The notes beneath the pieces were generated by a model. That model searched no databases. It had not been told where the DNA came from and saw only the letters and a list, made by a program, of their open reading frames with translations. Made by a program: the position numbers and the translations under genes. This document shows positions 20,119-31,400 of a stretch of DNA of 64,000 bases, piece by piece (positions within the stretch are counted from its first letter, which is position 1; each line of letters opens with the position of its first letter). Source of the DNA: Chitinophaga ginsengisoli (lineage in GTDB: Bacteria > Bacteroidota > Bacteroidia > Chitinophagales > Chitinophagaceae); the NCBI RefSeq assembly GCF_003014595.1, contig NZ_PYGK01000016.1, forward strand, positions 62,001-126,000. Direction: 5' to 3'.

Positions 20119-23100
20119 ATGAACACCGCGTTTGCATACAGGTTATCCTCCCAGCAACAATCCCTGCTGCTTTCTAAGAGCGAACTTTTTTATAACAGGC
20201 TCGTTTTCTCATTGCCGGATCGCTTTACGCTGAGAGATGTGGAGTTGTCCATCGTACAATTGCTGGACTGTTATGAGGCTTTAAAGCTATCTATTCATGA
20301 AAGTGAGCAGGGTGAATGGTTGCAGTCGGCCGCACAGGAAGTGACCATCTCGTTCTCCGGAGAGCGGTTTCTGTCCGCAGACCTGGAGAGGATCAGCGCT
20401 GGAGACCCGGCAGTATGTGTGTTCCTGCAGCAGGGGGAGAATGAAATAAAGGTGACCATGCTGGTAAATCCGCTGGTGGGAGATATCAGCAGTCTGTATA
20501 TCATACAGCAGCAGCTTAGCGATATGATGGAGAAGGGAGTTACACCGGATGAGGAGATAGGCTACCTGCAATACGCGGAATGGCAGCATCAGCTGCAGGA
20601 AAATGAAGACCTGACAGAGCCTTCTGCCTTCTGGAATGGACAGTATAAAGGTGTACAACCGTTATTGCGTAACGAACTGAAATACGATGGTCATCAGCAG
20701 GAAGCTGCGATAAGTACTGTTGTATTGCCAGTTGAACTGAGTGGTCATATAGAAGATGAAGAAAGTATCTTCCTGGCCAGCTTTCTTGATATGTTGCAGC
20801 TGCTGACAGATAATGAGTCGTTCGTTATAGGTGTGGAATGTCATGGGAGGGAGTTTGATGAACTGAAGAATACTGTCGGTTTGTTGAGTAAGGTATTGCC
20901 CTGCACTTATGGTCCATCGTTGGTAGCACCAGATATCCTGCACAATATGCAGGCTTTCCAGTTCTATCATGCAGCAGAACAGGTATTCGATTACCAGTTT
21001 GCTTACCTGTCGCTGAATAGTACAGCAGAAGGACTGCAATGGCTGCAGGGTAGGAAGCTGAAATGCCAGGTAGTCAATGACAATGGAGGAATAAAGGTGA
21101 TATTCCTCTATCATCCTGGTTATTTCAGGGCAGCGGATATCCGGCAGATGCAGGAGCTGTATGTCGCACTGTTAACCGACCGTAGAGGAGGAAATCAACT
21201 CGGTCTTTTCCGTACATCATTTGCGGAGAATGTCTGCGGAACAGGTGTCAAAGCAGAAAGCCGGTTCTTACATATTGTGGATGCCTGTAGGGCAATTGCA
21301 TTACAATTTCCTGAGCACACTGCTGTGCGTAGTTTGTCAGGGAGCCTTAGTTACAAGGAACTGGAGGATTATTCAGATAGAGCAGCCGCTGCACTGACTG
21401 ACCATTATGGTGTTAGCGCTGGTGATTTTGTCGGCGTCATGATGCCGGAAGATCACTGGCTGCCGGTGGCCTTGCTGGCCATTATGAAACTAGGTGCTGC
21501 ATATGTGCCCATAGATGCGGGCAATCCGCCTGCCAGGATTCAGCGGATCCTGTCAGACGCCCCCTTGCACTGCCTGTTGATCAACGAAGAACAACCTGAC
21601 TACCATATACAAACAATACGCTTTAAACAACTCTGGAAACAGCAGGATCTATTGTTTGTTCCCCCTCAGCTTAATGGCGATGAAACGGCCTGTATGATCT
21701 ATACATCCGGTACTACGGGCACGCCGAAAGGAGTTATGGTCAGCGGTAATAACCTGCTGAACTATACCGAATGGCTGAGTGATACATTTCAGCTGACACC
21801 CGATGATCAGAGTATACTACAGGCTTCTTATGCCTATGACCTGGGCTATACCAGCCTATGGGGATGCCTGACCACCGGTGCGGCTATACACATCATTCCT
21901 GCGGAGAAAAGACAGGACGCGGATTGGATAGTATCTTATATCGGGGAGCAGCAGATCACTTTTCTGAAGCTGACGCCTTCCATTTGTTATCTGCTTCTGC
22001 AGGCAGAGAATGTAACAACATTAAAAGATTCCTCCCTGCGCCTGGTGTTTTCCGGTGGAGAGCAAATAGATATTGCAGGTATACAACGTTTTGCTGCAAT
22101 AAAGCCGGATATACAGTTCGTCAATCATTATGGTCCAACGGAGACTACTATCGGGACTTTGTATCAACCTGTAAGCCTGCCGGATTTTGCCGCTAAACCT
22201 GTGGTAGGGAAACCGGTCAGTGGTAATGAAGTGTTTATTGTAAACGAGGCAGGCGCGTTTTGTGTGCCTGGTGAAAAAGGCGAGATAGTGATAGCGGGTA
22301 AAGGCCTGAGCAAAGGATATTACAACCGCGAAACGTTGAACAGCGAAAAGTTCAGGGAAATTATACTGAACGGCAGAACTGTGCAGGTATATCATTCCGG
22401 CGATATGGGGTACTGGATGGGAGATGGCACGGTATGCCTGGAGGGAAGAAAAGACAATCAGGTAAAGATCCACGGGCACAGGGTAGAGCTGGGAGAGATC
22501 CGCAAGGCATTACAATACCCGGAAGTGAGCGAAGTGTTCCTCCGCCTGATACCGTCCCACTCATTCGGAGAAGAATTGGTCTGTTATTATCTGGCGGATA
22601 ATGAAATAAATCAAGCTGCCTGGCGTAAGGAGCTCCTGAAAGTGCTGCCTGAATATATGGTACCAGCCTTCTTTATCCCCCTGGATAAATTGCCTCTTAC
22701 GGCAAACGGCAAGGTAGATGAGAGCAGGTTCCCGGATCCTTATCAGTACCTGGATAAGCAGCCTTCGGGCGATAATCAGTTGAATGCTACTGAGAGCATT
22801 ATTGCAGGGATATGGTCCGAAGTATTGGGGCTCCATATCCATGCAGACAGTGATTTCTTTGCATCAGGCGGAGATTCCATCAAGGCTATTCAGATAGTGG
22901 CGAAACTGAACAGGAAAGGCCTGCATTGCCAGTTGCCTGATATATTCAACTATACTACGGTAAGTACATTGGCAACCCACCTGAGGCCAGGGAAACCCAT
23001 GGCTGGTCATTACCGTCTTTTACCCATGCAGGAAGCCATGTATTATCACTACAAGGTATTCCCGGAATCTGCCGCCAATTATATCATCAGGCATTTTCAC

Positions 23101-26100
23101 ATTACAGGAGAATTACAGCCGGAATTGATGAAAAAGGCGATTGACAGTGCTATACAGCAGTTTGACATCTTACGTCTCCGTTTCTTCACGGGCGAAGATC
23201 ATTATTTCTACTGCACGATCAGCAATGATGAAACTTCGCCGGTGGAAATAACAGAAAGTGATGATGTAGCCGGTACTAAAAAGAAATGGCTGGAAGATGG
23301 GTTTGACCTGTCGGCAGGGCCGGTGTTGAAAGTGAAAATATTCCTTCAGCCAGAGGGGGCGCAGTTGCTGTTGGCCTATCATCATATTATCATGGATGGA
23401 TGGTGTTTCCAACTGATCATACTGCAGATATTAGCCTGTTATGAGGCCTTGTGTATGGGGCGGGAGCATATCTGGAGAAAGTCTACTTCATTTACGAGGT
23501 ACCTTGACTGGATACAGGGAAAAGACCTTACAGCTTCCCGTGCATTCTGGAGCAGTTACCTGAAAGGGTATGATACCCTGGCAACGATCCCTGCTGCAGG
23601 TGTACGGCATGGCGCCTATGATGCTGGCGAGTATGCGCTTACCTTATCTGCCGGGCTGACCGCACAAATCAGTGCTTTGTGCACGAAATTAAAGCTGACT
23701 GCCAGCATTTTCATGCAGGTGGCCTGGGGTATTTTGTTAGGTAATTACAATAATACCAGTGATGTTGTATTTGGTGTAACTGTAGCGGGCAGACCATATG
23801 AGATGGAAGGGTTTGAGGATTTACTGGGGCTTTTTATCAATACACTCCCCGTACGTATCTGCTGGGAGGAGCATAGTATTGCTTCCTTGCTGGCTGCAGC
23901 AAGGAATTACCTGTTTGATATTCAGGAGCATCAATATCTTTCACTGGCGGAAATACAGGCTTGTTCAACACTTAAAAAAGACTTGCTGGACCATGTGCTG
24001 ATATTTGAAAATTACCCGCTGAGTAATATGGAAAAATCTATAGCCAATACCAATATCTCCGTTGCTTCGGAAAATGGGGCAGCACAGGTAGGGTATCCGC
24101 TGGCTGTAGTAGTATACCCCGGTAGTTCCTGCATAGTTAATTTCATGTACGACAGGAATAAGTATACAGACGATGCTATTGTGAAAATAGGGGACTGTCT
24201 TGTACAGGTGTTGCAAAACATGGTGGATGATCCTGAGGGACAGGTAACTGAGCTTGACATCGTACCTGAGCAGGAGCGGCTTGCATTACTGAAAGCAGGA
24301 GAACCCTATGGCAGTTATGATCCTGCTGTGAACATTGTTACCGCTATTGAAGCGATTACCATTGTCTGTCCTCAGAAGACTGCGCTGGAAGATGAGCACC
24401 AGGTCGTTTCTTACTCCGATATGCAGTTGCAGGTGCAACGGTTGGCAGGATGGCTGATAAGTAAACATAATATCAGCAAGGGGGATCGTGTGTTGATCTG
24501 TCTTCCTCCCTCTGTAGAATTGGTTATCGCAATGCTGGCGGTACTAAAGGCGGGTGGCACATACGTTCCCGTAGATGTTGAATATCCGGAAGACAGGAAA
24601 ATGTATATTGCCGTTGATTGTGAAGCGAAAGCTATGATCAGCAACCGTGCATTTTCAAGCACATTGAGCGGCGTGCCGCTAATTTTAATGGAAGGAGTGC
24701 CGCCTGTTATACTGGCTGTAAAGATGCCGGCCATCAGCGGTGATGATATCGCTTACATTATTTATACTTCGGGTTCGACTGGAAAACCTAAAGGCTGCCA
24801 GGTAAAACATAGTAATCTGCAACACCTGTTCCTGCAACAGGAACCCTGGTTGGACTTTTCCCCTACAGACAAATGGATCATGGCGCATTCTGCCGCATTT
24901 GATTTTTCTGTATGGGAAATCTATGGTGCACTGGTAAATGGAGGATCGCTCTATATCCCTGATCGTGACCAGGTGCGGGATGCAGGCCTGTTCTGTCGCT
25001 TGCTGGAAGAGAAAGGTATCACCATTCTTAACCAGACACCCTCTTCATTTTACGGGCTGCTGGATATGATCAGGATCAGTGACCTGCGAATGGTGATCTT
25101 TGGTGGAGATATGCTTGATTTTACTAAACTGCGCAGGTGGCTGAATGTCCCGCAACATGAGCAGGTGGCATTGTATAACCTGTATGGTATAACGGAAACT
25201 ACAGTACATGTTACCTGGCACCAGGTTACGGATGAAGAAATATTACAGGCCAATGGAAGTTCCTATATTGGTACACCATTGCCGGGAGCGGCCGTATACA
25301 TTATGAATAAGGAGTTGCTGCTTTGCCCGGAGGGTGTTTTCGGAGAGATCTGTGTAGGTGGGGACGGTGTATCTGCCGGGTATTATAATAATCGGGAACT
25401 AACAAATATGAAATTCATCACTCATCCTCTGAACGATGAAGGGAAACTGTACAGGAGCGGCGATCTTGGTCGCTGGTTACCTGGTGGTGTACTGGAGTTT
25501 GGGGGAAGGATAGATGACCAGGTAAAAGTACGTGGTTATCGTATAGAACCAGGTGAAATAGTCTGCCGCTTACTGGAGCATCCGGCCATCAGGCAGGCCT
25601 GCGTGATCCCTGTTGATGTGACAGGGACGACTTCTCTTGCTGCCTATATTATATTTAAAGGAGAGCCGCTGCCTGTAAAAGAGCTCCGTGCATTCCTGGC
25701 ATTGACGCTTCCAGCTCATTTTATTCCGCAATATTTCATTCCTGTCGATGCAATGCCATTGACGGCCAATGGCAAGGTGGATAAAAGTAAGCTGCCACCA
25801 CCTGTCGCCACTGCTCCTGTTGCCGAGAGTGACAATGAAATAGAACAATACCTGATGGAATTATGGAGCCGGGAGCTGGGACGGCCTGTTTCCCCGCAGG
25901 ATAACTTCTTTGAATGTGGAGGCCACAGCCTGATGTCTTTCCGTATCATCAGTGCCGTGCAGGCGAAATTCAATGTAAGGTTGCCTGTGACACAGCTGTA
26001 CCAGGATCCTGTGCTGAAAGACTTTGCAGTGTGCATCAGGCAATATATGGAAGGCATGAACCTGCAGGTAGAGGCAGACTATGTAGTATTGAAAGATGGG

Positions 26101-26751
26101 CCTGCAAATAAAACATTATTCTTTTTCCCGCCTGCAGTCGGTTATGCAATAGGGTTTGGAAAGCTGGCGGAACAGCTGGATGGCTTCCGGGTAATCGGTA
26201 TTAACTTCGTTGAAGGGGACACTATAGCAAAAATGGCTGCGATAGTGCAGGAACTGCAGCCCATTGGGCCGCTTGTTTTCTGCGGGTTCTCCGCCGGCGG
26301 AAGCCTGGGATATCATGTAGTGCAGGCACTGGAGAAAGTCGGAAGGAGTGTACGCGCATTAGTGTTCCTGGATTCAAGACGTTTCATGGCAGCGGAGCCG
26401 CTGGAAGAATCAATGATCAGCCAGATCGCTACAGATTACCTGGATGATCCGAGAGCAAAAGCGGTGATCAGCTCTCCTGAAATGGCAACCGTAATGCGCC
26501 ACCGCATTGAGGCTTCTACCCGGTTTATCCATCAGCTGATAGATAACGGAATGGTACAAGCTGACATATACTACATCAGCTCAGAAGAGAACAGTAACAA
26601 TGTAGCACGCTGGTCTGCCTGGGAGGAAGTAACTACAGGCAGGGTAATGGTGTATAAAGGAAAAGGTCCCCATGTATCCATGCTCGACCGCGAATATCTG
26701 CCGCAGAACATACAGGTATACATGGAGATCCTTCAGGAAATATTCCGCTAG
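20119..26751 (+). CDS. NRPS, interface-A(Asp)-T-C-A(Thr)-T-TE, terminal synthetase
   Basis: This 2210-aa two-module synthetase ends the assembly line. Residues 1-400 are again a condensation-like domain without the active His pair; the site reads LVNPLVGDISS. A1 (405-870, YTSGTTGTPKG near 528) has the code DLTKFGHIG, close to the Asp codes. T1 is GGDSIKAIQ (near 918). The C domain (970-1385) has LLPMQEAMYYHY and HHIIMDGWC near 1089. A2 (1415-1900, YTSGSTGKPKG near 1549) has DFWNIGLVH, a Thr code. T2 is GGHSL (near 1935). The last 220 residues are a type I thioesterase with GFSAGG (Ser near 2056), LDSRR (Asp) and GPHVSML (His). The TE should release the product by hydrolysis or macrocyclisation; a Thr or Ser side chain could be the nucleophile. 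Its stop lies only three bases from the stop of the convergent carbamoyltransferase gene. Confidence 0.95.
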   Translation: MNTAFAYRLSSQQQSLLLSKSELFYNRLVFSLPDRFTLRDVELSIVQLLDCYEALKLSIHESEQGEWLQSAAQEVTISFSGERFLSADLERISAGDPAVCVFLQQGENEIKVTMLVNPLVGDISSLYIIQQQLSDMMEKGVTPDEEIGYLQYAEWQHQLQENEDLTEPSAFWNGQYKGVQPLLRNELKYDGHQQEAAISTVVLPVELSGHIEDEESIFLASFLDMLQLLTDNESFVIGVECHGREFDELKNTVGLLSKVLPCTYGPSLVAPDILHNMQAFQFYHAAEQVFDYQFAYLSLNSTAEGLQWLQGRKLKCQVVNDNGGIKVIFLYHPGYFRAADIRQMQELYVALLTDRRGGNQLGLFRTSFAENVCGTGVKAESRFLHIVDACRAIALQFPEHTAVRSLSGSLSYKELEDYSDRAAAALTDHYGVSAGDFVGVMMPEDHWLPVALLAIMKLGAAYVPIDAGNPPARIQRILSDAPLHCLLINEEQPDYHIQTIRFKQLWKQQDLLFVPPQLNGDETACMIYTSGTTGTPKGVMVSGNNLLNYTEWLSDTFQLTPDDQSILQASYAYDLGYTSLWGCLTTGAAIHIIPAEKRQDADWIVSYIGEQQITFLKLTPSICYLLLQAENVTTLKDSSLRLVFSGGEQIDIAGIQRFAAIKPDIQFVNHYGPTETTIGTLYQPVSLPDFAAKPVVGKPVSGNEVFIVNEAGAFCVPGEKGEIVIAGKGLSKGYYNRETLNSEKFREIILNGRTVQVYHSGDMGYWMGDGTVCLEGRKDNQVKIHGHRVELGEIRKALQYPEVSEVFLRLIPSHSFGEELVCYYLADNEINQAAWRKELLKVLPEYMVPAFFIPLDKLPLTANGKVDESRFPDPYQYLDKQPSGDNQLNATESIIAGIWSEVLGLHIHADSDFFASGGDSIKAIQIVAKLNRKGLHCQLPDIFNYTTVSTLATHLRPGKPMAGHYRLLPMQEAMYYHYKVFPESAANYIIRHFHITGELQPELMKKAIDSAIQQFDILRLRFFTGEDHYFYCTISNDETSPVEITESDDVAGTKKKWLEDGFDLSAGPVLKVKIFLQPEGAQLLLAYHHIIMDGWCFQLIILQILACYEALCMGREHIWRKSTSFTRYLDWIQGKDLTASRAFWSSYLKGYDTLATIPAAGVRHGAYDAGEYALTLSAGLTAQISALCTKLKLTASIFMQVAWGILLGNYNNTSDVVFGVTVAGRPYEMEGFEDLLGLFINTLPVRICWEEHSIASLLAAARNYLFDIQEHQYLSLAEIQACSTLKKDLLDHVLIFENYPLSNMEKSIANTNISVASENGAAQVGYPLAVVVYPGSSCIVNFMYDRNKYTDDAIVKIGDCLVQVLQNMVDDPEGQVTELDIVPEQERLALLKAGEPYGSYDPAVNIVTAIEAITIVCPQKTALEDEHQVVSYSDMQLQVQRLAGWLISKHNISKGDRVLICLPPSVELVIAMLAVLKAGGTYVPVDVEYPEDRKMYIAVDCEAKAMISNRAFSSTLSGVPLILMEGVPPVILAVKMPAISGDDIAYIIYTSGSTGKPKGCQVKHSNLQHLFLQQEPWLDFSPTDKWIMAHSAAFDFSVWEIYGALVNGGSLYIPDRDQVRDAGLFCRLLEEKGITILNQTPSSFYGLLDMIRISDLRMVIFGGDMLDFTKLRRWLNVPQHEQVALYNLYGITETTVHVTWHQVTDEEILQANGSSYIGTPLPGAAVYIMNKELLLCPEGVFGEICVGGDGVSAGYYNNRELTNMKFITHPLNDEGKLYRSGDLGRWLPGGVLEFGGRIDDQVKVRGYRIEPGEIVCRLLEHPAIRQACVIPVDVTGTTSLAAYIIFKGEPLPVKELRAFLALTLPAHFIPQYFIPVDAMPLTANGKVDKSKLPPPVATAPVAESDNEIEQYLMELWSRELGRPVSPQDNFFECGGHSLMSFRIISAVQAKFNVRLPVTQLYQDPVLKDFAVCIRQYMEGMNLQVEADYVVLKDGPANKTLFFFPPAVGYAIGFGKLAEQLDGFRVIGINFVEGDTIAKMAAIVQELQPIGPLVFCGFSAGGSLGYHVVQALEKVGRSVRALVFLDSRRFMAAEPLEESMISQIATDYLDDPRAKAVISSPEMATVMRHRIEASTRFIHQLIDNGMVQADIYYISSEENSNNVARWSAWEEVTTGRVMVYKGKGPHVSMLDREYLPQNIQVYMEILQEIFR

Positions 26752-26754
26752 TAT

Positions 26755-28494
26755 TTACTTCTCAATCATATAATCATTCACTACCAGCACATCCAGGCCT
26801 GTAGTATAAAACATCCCGATGGCGTCTTCCAGTGAATGCAGAATAGGTTTCCCCATGATGTTTAAACTCGTATTGAGTACAATGGGGATGCCTGTGATAT
26901 CATAGAACGATTTGATGAGCTTATAATAAGAGGCATTCCATTCTTTTTTCACTGTCTGCAGTCTGCCGGTGTGATTAGCATGGACAACAGCGGGTACTTT
27001 ACTCTTCACTTCTTTCCTGAAAATAAGCGTACGCTCCATATACGGTGTTTCCTGATAATTCTCAAAGTAGGTATCTCCGAATTCATGTAAGATAGATGGC
27101 GCAAAGGGACGGAATTCTTCCCTGAACTTCACCATGGAGTTGATCTTGTTCTTCATGTCTTCGGGTCTGGGATCGGCGAGGATACTACGATTACCGAGGG
27201 ACCGCGGACCGAATTCCGCTCTTCCCTGTACCCAGGCTACCAGTTTACCCTCAGCCAGTTTTGCCGCTGTTTCTTTATGGATACTGAGCGGCAGGTGGCG
27301 GATATTGCTGACCTTTCCTAATTGTAACATCCGTTTGATGGCTTCTTCCTGGATAGTGGAACCCAGGTAGGGTGTAAAGAAAGATCTGCTACCCAGTTTT
27401 AGTGCAGGATTATCTTCTTTGAGTGCCAGCATGGCGGCGCCTATCGAATTGCCATCATCGGCAGGTGCAGAAGGCACGAATAGTTTGCGGAAGCCGGTGG
27501 TGCTGGTCACCGTTCCGTTAAAGGAAGAATTCAGTCCGCAGCCACCGCCGATGACAAGATTAGGCGAGAGCTTCAGGGCTTCCACATCTTTCAGCATAGC
27601 CGTAGTCAATTCAGCGAAACAGGTCTGTCCGGTAAAAGCCAGATCAGCCGCCGTCCATGGATCACTGTCGGGTGCCCGTTTGAATGCGTCCAGTTCTCTT
27701 AATATAGCAGTGATCCTTTCTACAGGAGGATAATGTAGCCGCAGGTTTTCATAGCGGCATAATTCCTTGATGAGCTTATATGCCTCCGGAATGATCTTGC
27801 CGTAAGGTGCAAGCCCCATTACTTTCCATTCCTCACCGGTAAACCAGTCGAACCCGCATAAAGTGGTGATCATTTCATACAGCCAGCCCAGACTTTGTGG
27901 TCCTTTATGTAGTCTGACCTCCTTCAGTTTGTCCTGTTCATAATGGTAAATGGAGATGGAACCGCCTTCCCCATATCCGTCTATAACGGCACAGGCAGCA
28001 TTGTCGTAGGGGCTGGTATAACAGGCGTAGGCAGCATGCGCCAGGTGATGGGAATAGCTGCGGAAGCTTGCCCTGCTTTCTGGGAAGTGTTGCTGTAAGG
28101 CTAGCAGGATACCCGTGCCGGCATTTTTCTGGTACTGATGCTGCAGTTTGAGGATTGTGTAAATGGAAGCCTTGGAAAAGATATACCTGGAGGGCAGTTG
28201 CAACAGGGGATTCGTCAGGCTCTTTTCCGAGAAGAATCCCAGTCTTTCCAGCCTGTCCAGGAACTGCAGGTAGTCCTGGCTCCATGAAGTGGCTACTACA
28301 AAGGAAGCGCCTCTTTTACAGTACTTTTTCAGTGTGCGGCCGATGTCGAAGTTGTCGGCAGGACAGCTCAGGCCCCGTTTGTATTGCAGCTTCCGCTCTG
28401 TCGCTTCTGCGAATAAGACCTCTCCCTGATTGTTCATAATAGCAATAGAGGAGTCGTGGAATGTATTTGAAAGACCGATGTAGTATGTTTCCAT
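26755..28494 (-). CDS. NodU/CmcH-type O-carbamoyltransferase
   Basis: This 579-aa protein has the full layout of the carbamoyltransferase family. The N-terminal ASKHA-like half has LSNTFHDSSIAI at the start, the HHLAHAAYACYTSP motif and DGYGEGGSISIY, then the GGGCGLNSSFNG loop. The C-terminal YrdC-like half has GRAEFGPRSLGNRSILADPR and NTSLNIMGKPIL. Family members move a carbamoyl group from carbamoyl phosphate, through carbamoyl-AMP, to a hydroxyl of an antibiotic or nodulation factor. Here the acceptor could be the 3-hydroxyl of the acyl chain or a hydroxylated residue of the peptide. The ATG overlaps the stop of the upstream FAAL-PKS gene (TAATG), so they form one operon. It is convergent with the NRPS operon with only three bases between stops. 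Confidence 0.93.
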   Translation of the reverse strand: METYYIGLSNTFHDSSIAIMNNQGEVLFAEATERKLQYKRGLSCPADNFDIGRTLKKYCKRGASFVVATSWSQDYLQFLDRLERLGFFSEKSLTNPLLQLPSRYIFSKASIYTILKLQHQYQKNAGTGILLALQQHFPESRASFRSYSHHLAHAAYACYTSPYDNAACAVIDGYGEGGSISIYHYEQDKLKEVRLHKGPQSLGWLYEMITTLCGFDWFTGEEWKVMGLAPYGKIIPEAYKLIKELCRYENLRLHYPPVERITAILRELDAFKRAPDSDPWTAADLAFTGQTCFAELTTAMLKDVEALKLSPNLVIGGGCGLNSSFNGTVTSTTGFRKLFVPSAPADDGNSIGAAMLALKEDNPALKLGSRSFFTPYLGSTIQEEAIKRMLQLGKVSNIRHLPLSIHKETAAKLAEGKLVAWVQGRAEFGPRSLGNRSILADPRPEDMKNKINSMVKFREEFRPFAPSILHEFGDTYFENYQETPYMERTLIFRKEVKSKVPAVVHANHTGRLQTVKKEWNASYYKLIKSFYDITGIPIVLNTSLNIMGKPILHSLEDAIGMFYTTGLDVLVVNDYMIEK

Positions 28495-31400
28495 TACACT
28501 TTATATTCATTTAGGATGTTTGCGATTTCCTCATCAGAGATCATGCTGATCTCGGCAATCAGCAGGTCTTCATGATCAACGGCGGTTTTATTGATGGCTG
28601 AGAAAAGATAGCCTGATAGGGCAGCTATGGTCGGATACTGAAAGAAGTGAGACATGGGAATGGTAAGACCGGTAACCGCCACCAGCTTATTTTTAAGAGT
28701 GCTAAGCATGATGGAGTCAAACCCTGTTTCAAAATAAGGCCGGTCAGTTATCAGGGGTTCATCCTGTGTAAGTCCCAATACCTCTTTTGCCAATGCTTTT
28801 ACCAGTTCCAGCATGCCTTCCTTATCTCCGGGCAATACAGCCGTTTTTTCCGCCGCATTGTCCTCCTGCGATGTCTGATACCATTCGGCAGGGAGATAGG
28901 GCTGTAACCAGTCTGGAAATGCTTGTCCCGGGGTGATATTTAAAGCGGCATATACGGCACCCCGGGTATTGATCAGTGATTCCATCAGTCTGATCCCTTC
29001 CCGGCTTTCAAAGGGACGTACGCCCAGCTGTTCAAAATGGGAGACAAGTGATGCCGCCATAGCAGAATGTTTCCAGGGCCCCCAGCAGATGCTGACACAG
29101 GGTAAATGCTGTGCTTTGCGCAATAGCGCCAGTGTATTCAGCAGGTAATTGGCGGCACTATAGTTCGTTTGGCCGGCATTACCTGTCAGGGATACGGTGG
29201 AGGAGAACAGCACAAAGAAGTCCGGTTGCCATTGCTGACTTAGCTGATGCAGTTCCCAGGCATGCTGCACTTTGCCTTCAAATATCGATGTAAAGCTCTC
29301 GGTTGTATGTGATATCAGCAGCTTATCATTGATCGTTCCTGCAGTATGAATAATGCCTTTAACGTTGGTAATACCAGCCGCCAGTAGTCGTTGTTGTAAT
29401 GGCTCACCTGCATTCATCCGTATATAGGTCACCTTGCAACCCTGCTGTTCCCATTGGGAATGCAGGATCTCTTTTAAGGGGCTTCTGCCGGTGATCACAA
29501 TATGCCGTGCGCCCTTTTGTATCAGCCATTGTACAGCTAATGTACCGAGGCTTCCGAAGCCACCGGTGACGAGGTAAGTATTGTCCTTCTGAATGGAAAG
29601 TGCTGGTGCCTTTTGAACAATGGGCTGTTCTTCCAATGCAGGAATGAACCATTGACCATCCCTGATCAAAAATTGTAAGCCCGTGACGGGTAGCTGCTGA
29701 CTGATAAGCAACAGTGCAGTATCATATTCGTTTGTGCTGATATCTATGATATGGAGCTGTACATGTTCAAGTTCGTGTTTCAGGGAAATGAAGAATCCCC
29801 ACAGCATACTACTTTGCAGATTGACGGCTGCATGATGCTGGTGTACGTTATTCGTAATGATGATAAATCTTTCGCAGGAAGCCAGCCGGATCTTTTCTGT
29901 GAGGGCAACCACCTGTAACAGCTCCTGCTGATCAATGATGGTCGCCCTGGCATCAAACTGGTTAGAGAGATAACACACCGTCATCTCCGGGCTTATTGCA
30001 GGTATTGCCGTAACCGGAGCAATAACAGTGTCCATACCTGCTGCCCGCAATTGCTGCTGCCAGCTTTCCGCCATCTCCTGCTGCTGATCATAAAGGATCA
30101 TGTGTAGGTTGACCCCGGAGGTTTCTTCTGGCTGGATCTGTTTATATACCAGTTCAGAAATGGTGTTTGCATAGGTATCTGCTGATGTGGTCAGCTTCCC
30201 TTGTCCGGCTACAAACAAAGGCATCCAGTATTTCCTGCGTTGGAATGGATACGGCGCCATGGCCAGATGCTGTAGCTGGTAGCCATTCTCTCCTTGTTTC
30301 CAATCTACCCGTATACCGTTCCTTTGCAGGACGGCCAGGCTTTCCAGGAACTGGGCAACGGCAGATTTACCCCTTCTTAACGAAGGAATAGCTTCTATGG
30401 AAGACAGTTGCAGGTTGCTGACCATATTGGTCAATACCGGCTGTGGGCCCAGCTCCAGGCATATCGTGCACCCTGACTGCTGTATTGAATGAATAGAATC
30501 GTTATACCTCACGGCCTGCAACATGTGTTGCGACCAGTAGGCAGGATCCTGTTGCTGTGTTTCACTCAAAACATGCCCTGTAATATTGGATATGACGGGA
30601 ATAGCCGCTTGTCCACGCCGGATCTTTGCTGACGTCTGCATCAGCGCTGCTGCTGCAGGTGCCATTAAAGGAGAGTGGAATGCATGCGATACATTCAACG
30701 GTGCACCGGCAACATCTTTCAGGTTGTTCTTCAACTGTTGCAGCTGATCTGCTTTTCCGGATACCACTGTTTGCTGCGGTGCATTTACACAGGCTATATA
30801 CAGGTCAAGCCCGGATGCTGTTATCAATTCCCTTGTCTTTGCTTCTGAGACATTCAGCGATAGCATACCCGTGCCTGCCGGTAGTTCCTGCATCAGTCTT
30901 GCTCTGTCGCTGATCAACATAATGGCGTCTTCCAGGTGTAGTAATCCTGCCACACACCATGCGGTGAATTCTCCTATGCTGTGCCCCATAGCTATCGCCG
31001 GAGTGATACCGAAACTCTTATACAAAACAGACAATGCATAGGACAGACAGAAGAGTGCTGGTTGTGTAAAGCGTGTCTGATCGATCCGTTTATCAGGATC
31101 TTCTTTAAAGAGGATATCCGAGAGGGAGATACTGTTGTTATGTTTTGCGTACAGTTGACTACATTCATCTACCGCCTGGCGGAAAACGGGGTAGTATTCA
31201 TACAGCTCTTTTCCCATGCCAGTGTACTGTGAGCCCTGTCCGGTAAACTGGAACCCAAGCACTTGTTTTGCTTGTTTGCTATATACGGCCTGTTCCTCGG
31301 AGAACTTTGCCAATGAGGCAGCAAGGTGTTCTTTGCTGTTTGTTACACAATGCCAGTGATAAGGTAGGAGATTATTCCTCCTGTTGATATTGTAAGTAAT

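Noticed and set aside
27134..28439. Several open frames on the + strand opposite the carbamoyltransferase gene
   Set aside because: They lie wholly inside a gene with full family motifs on the other strand and show no recognisable protein pattern.
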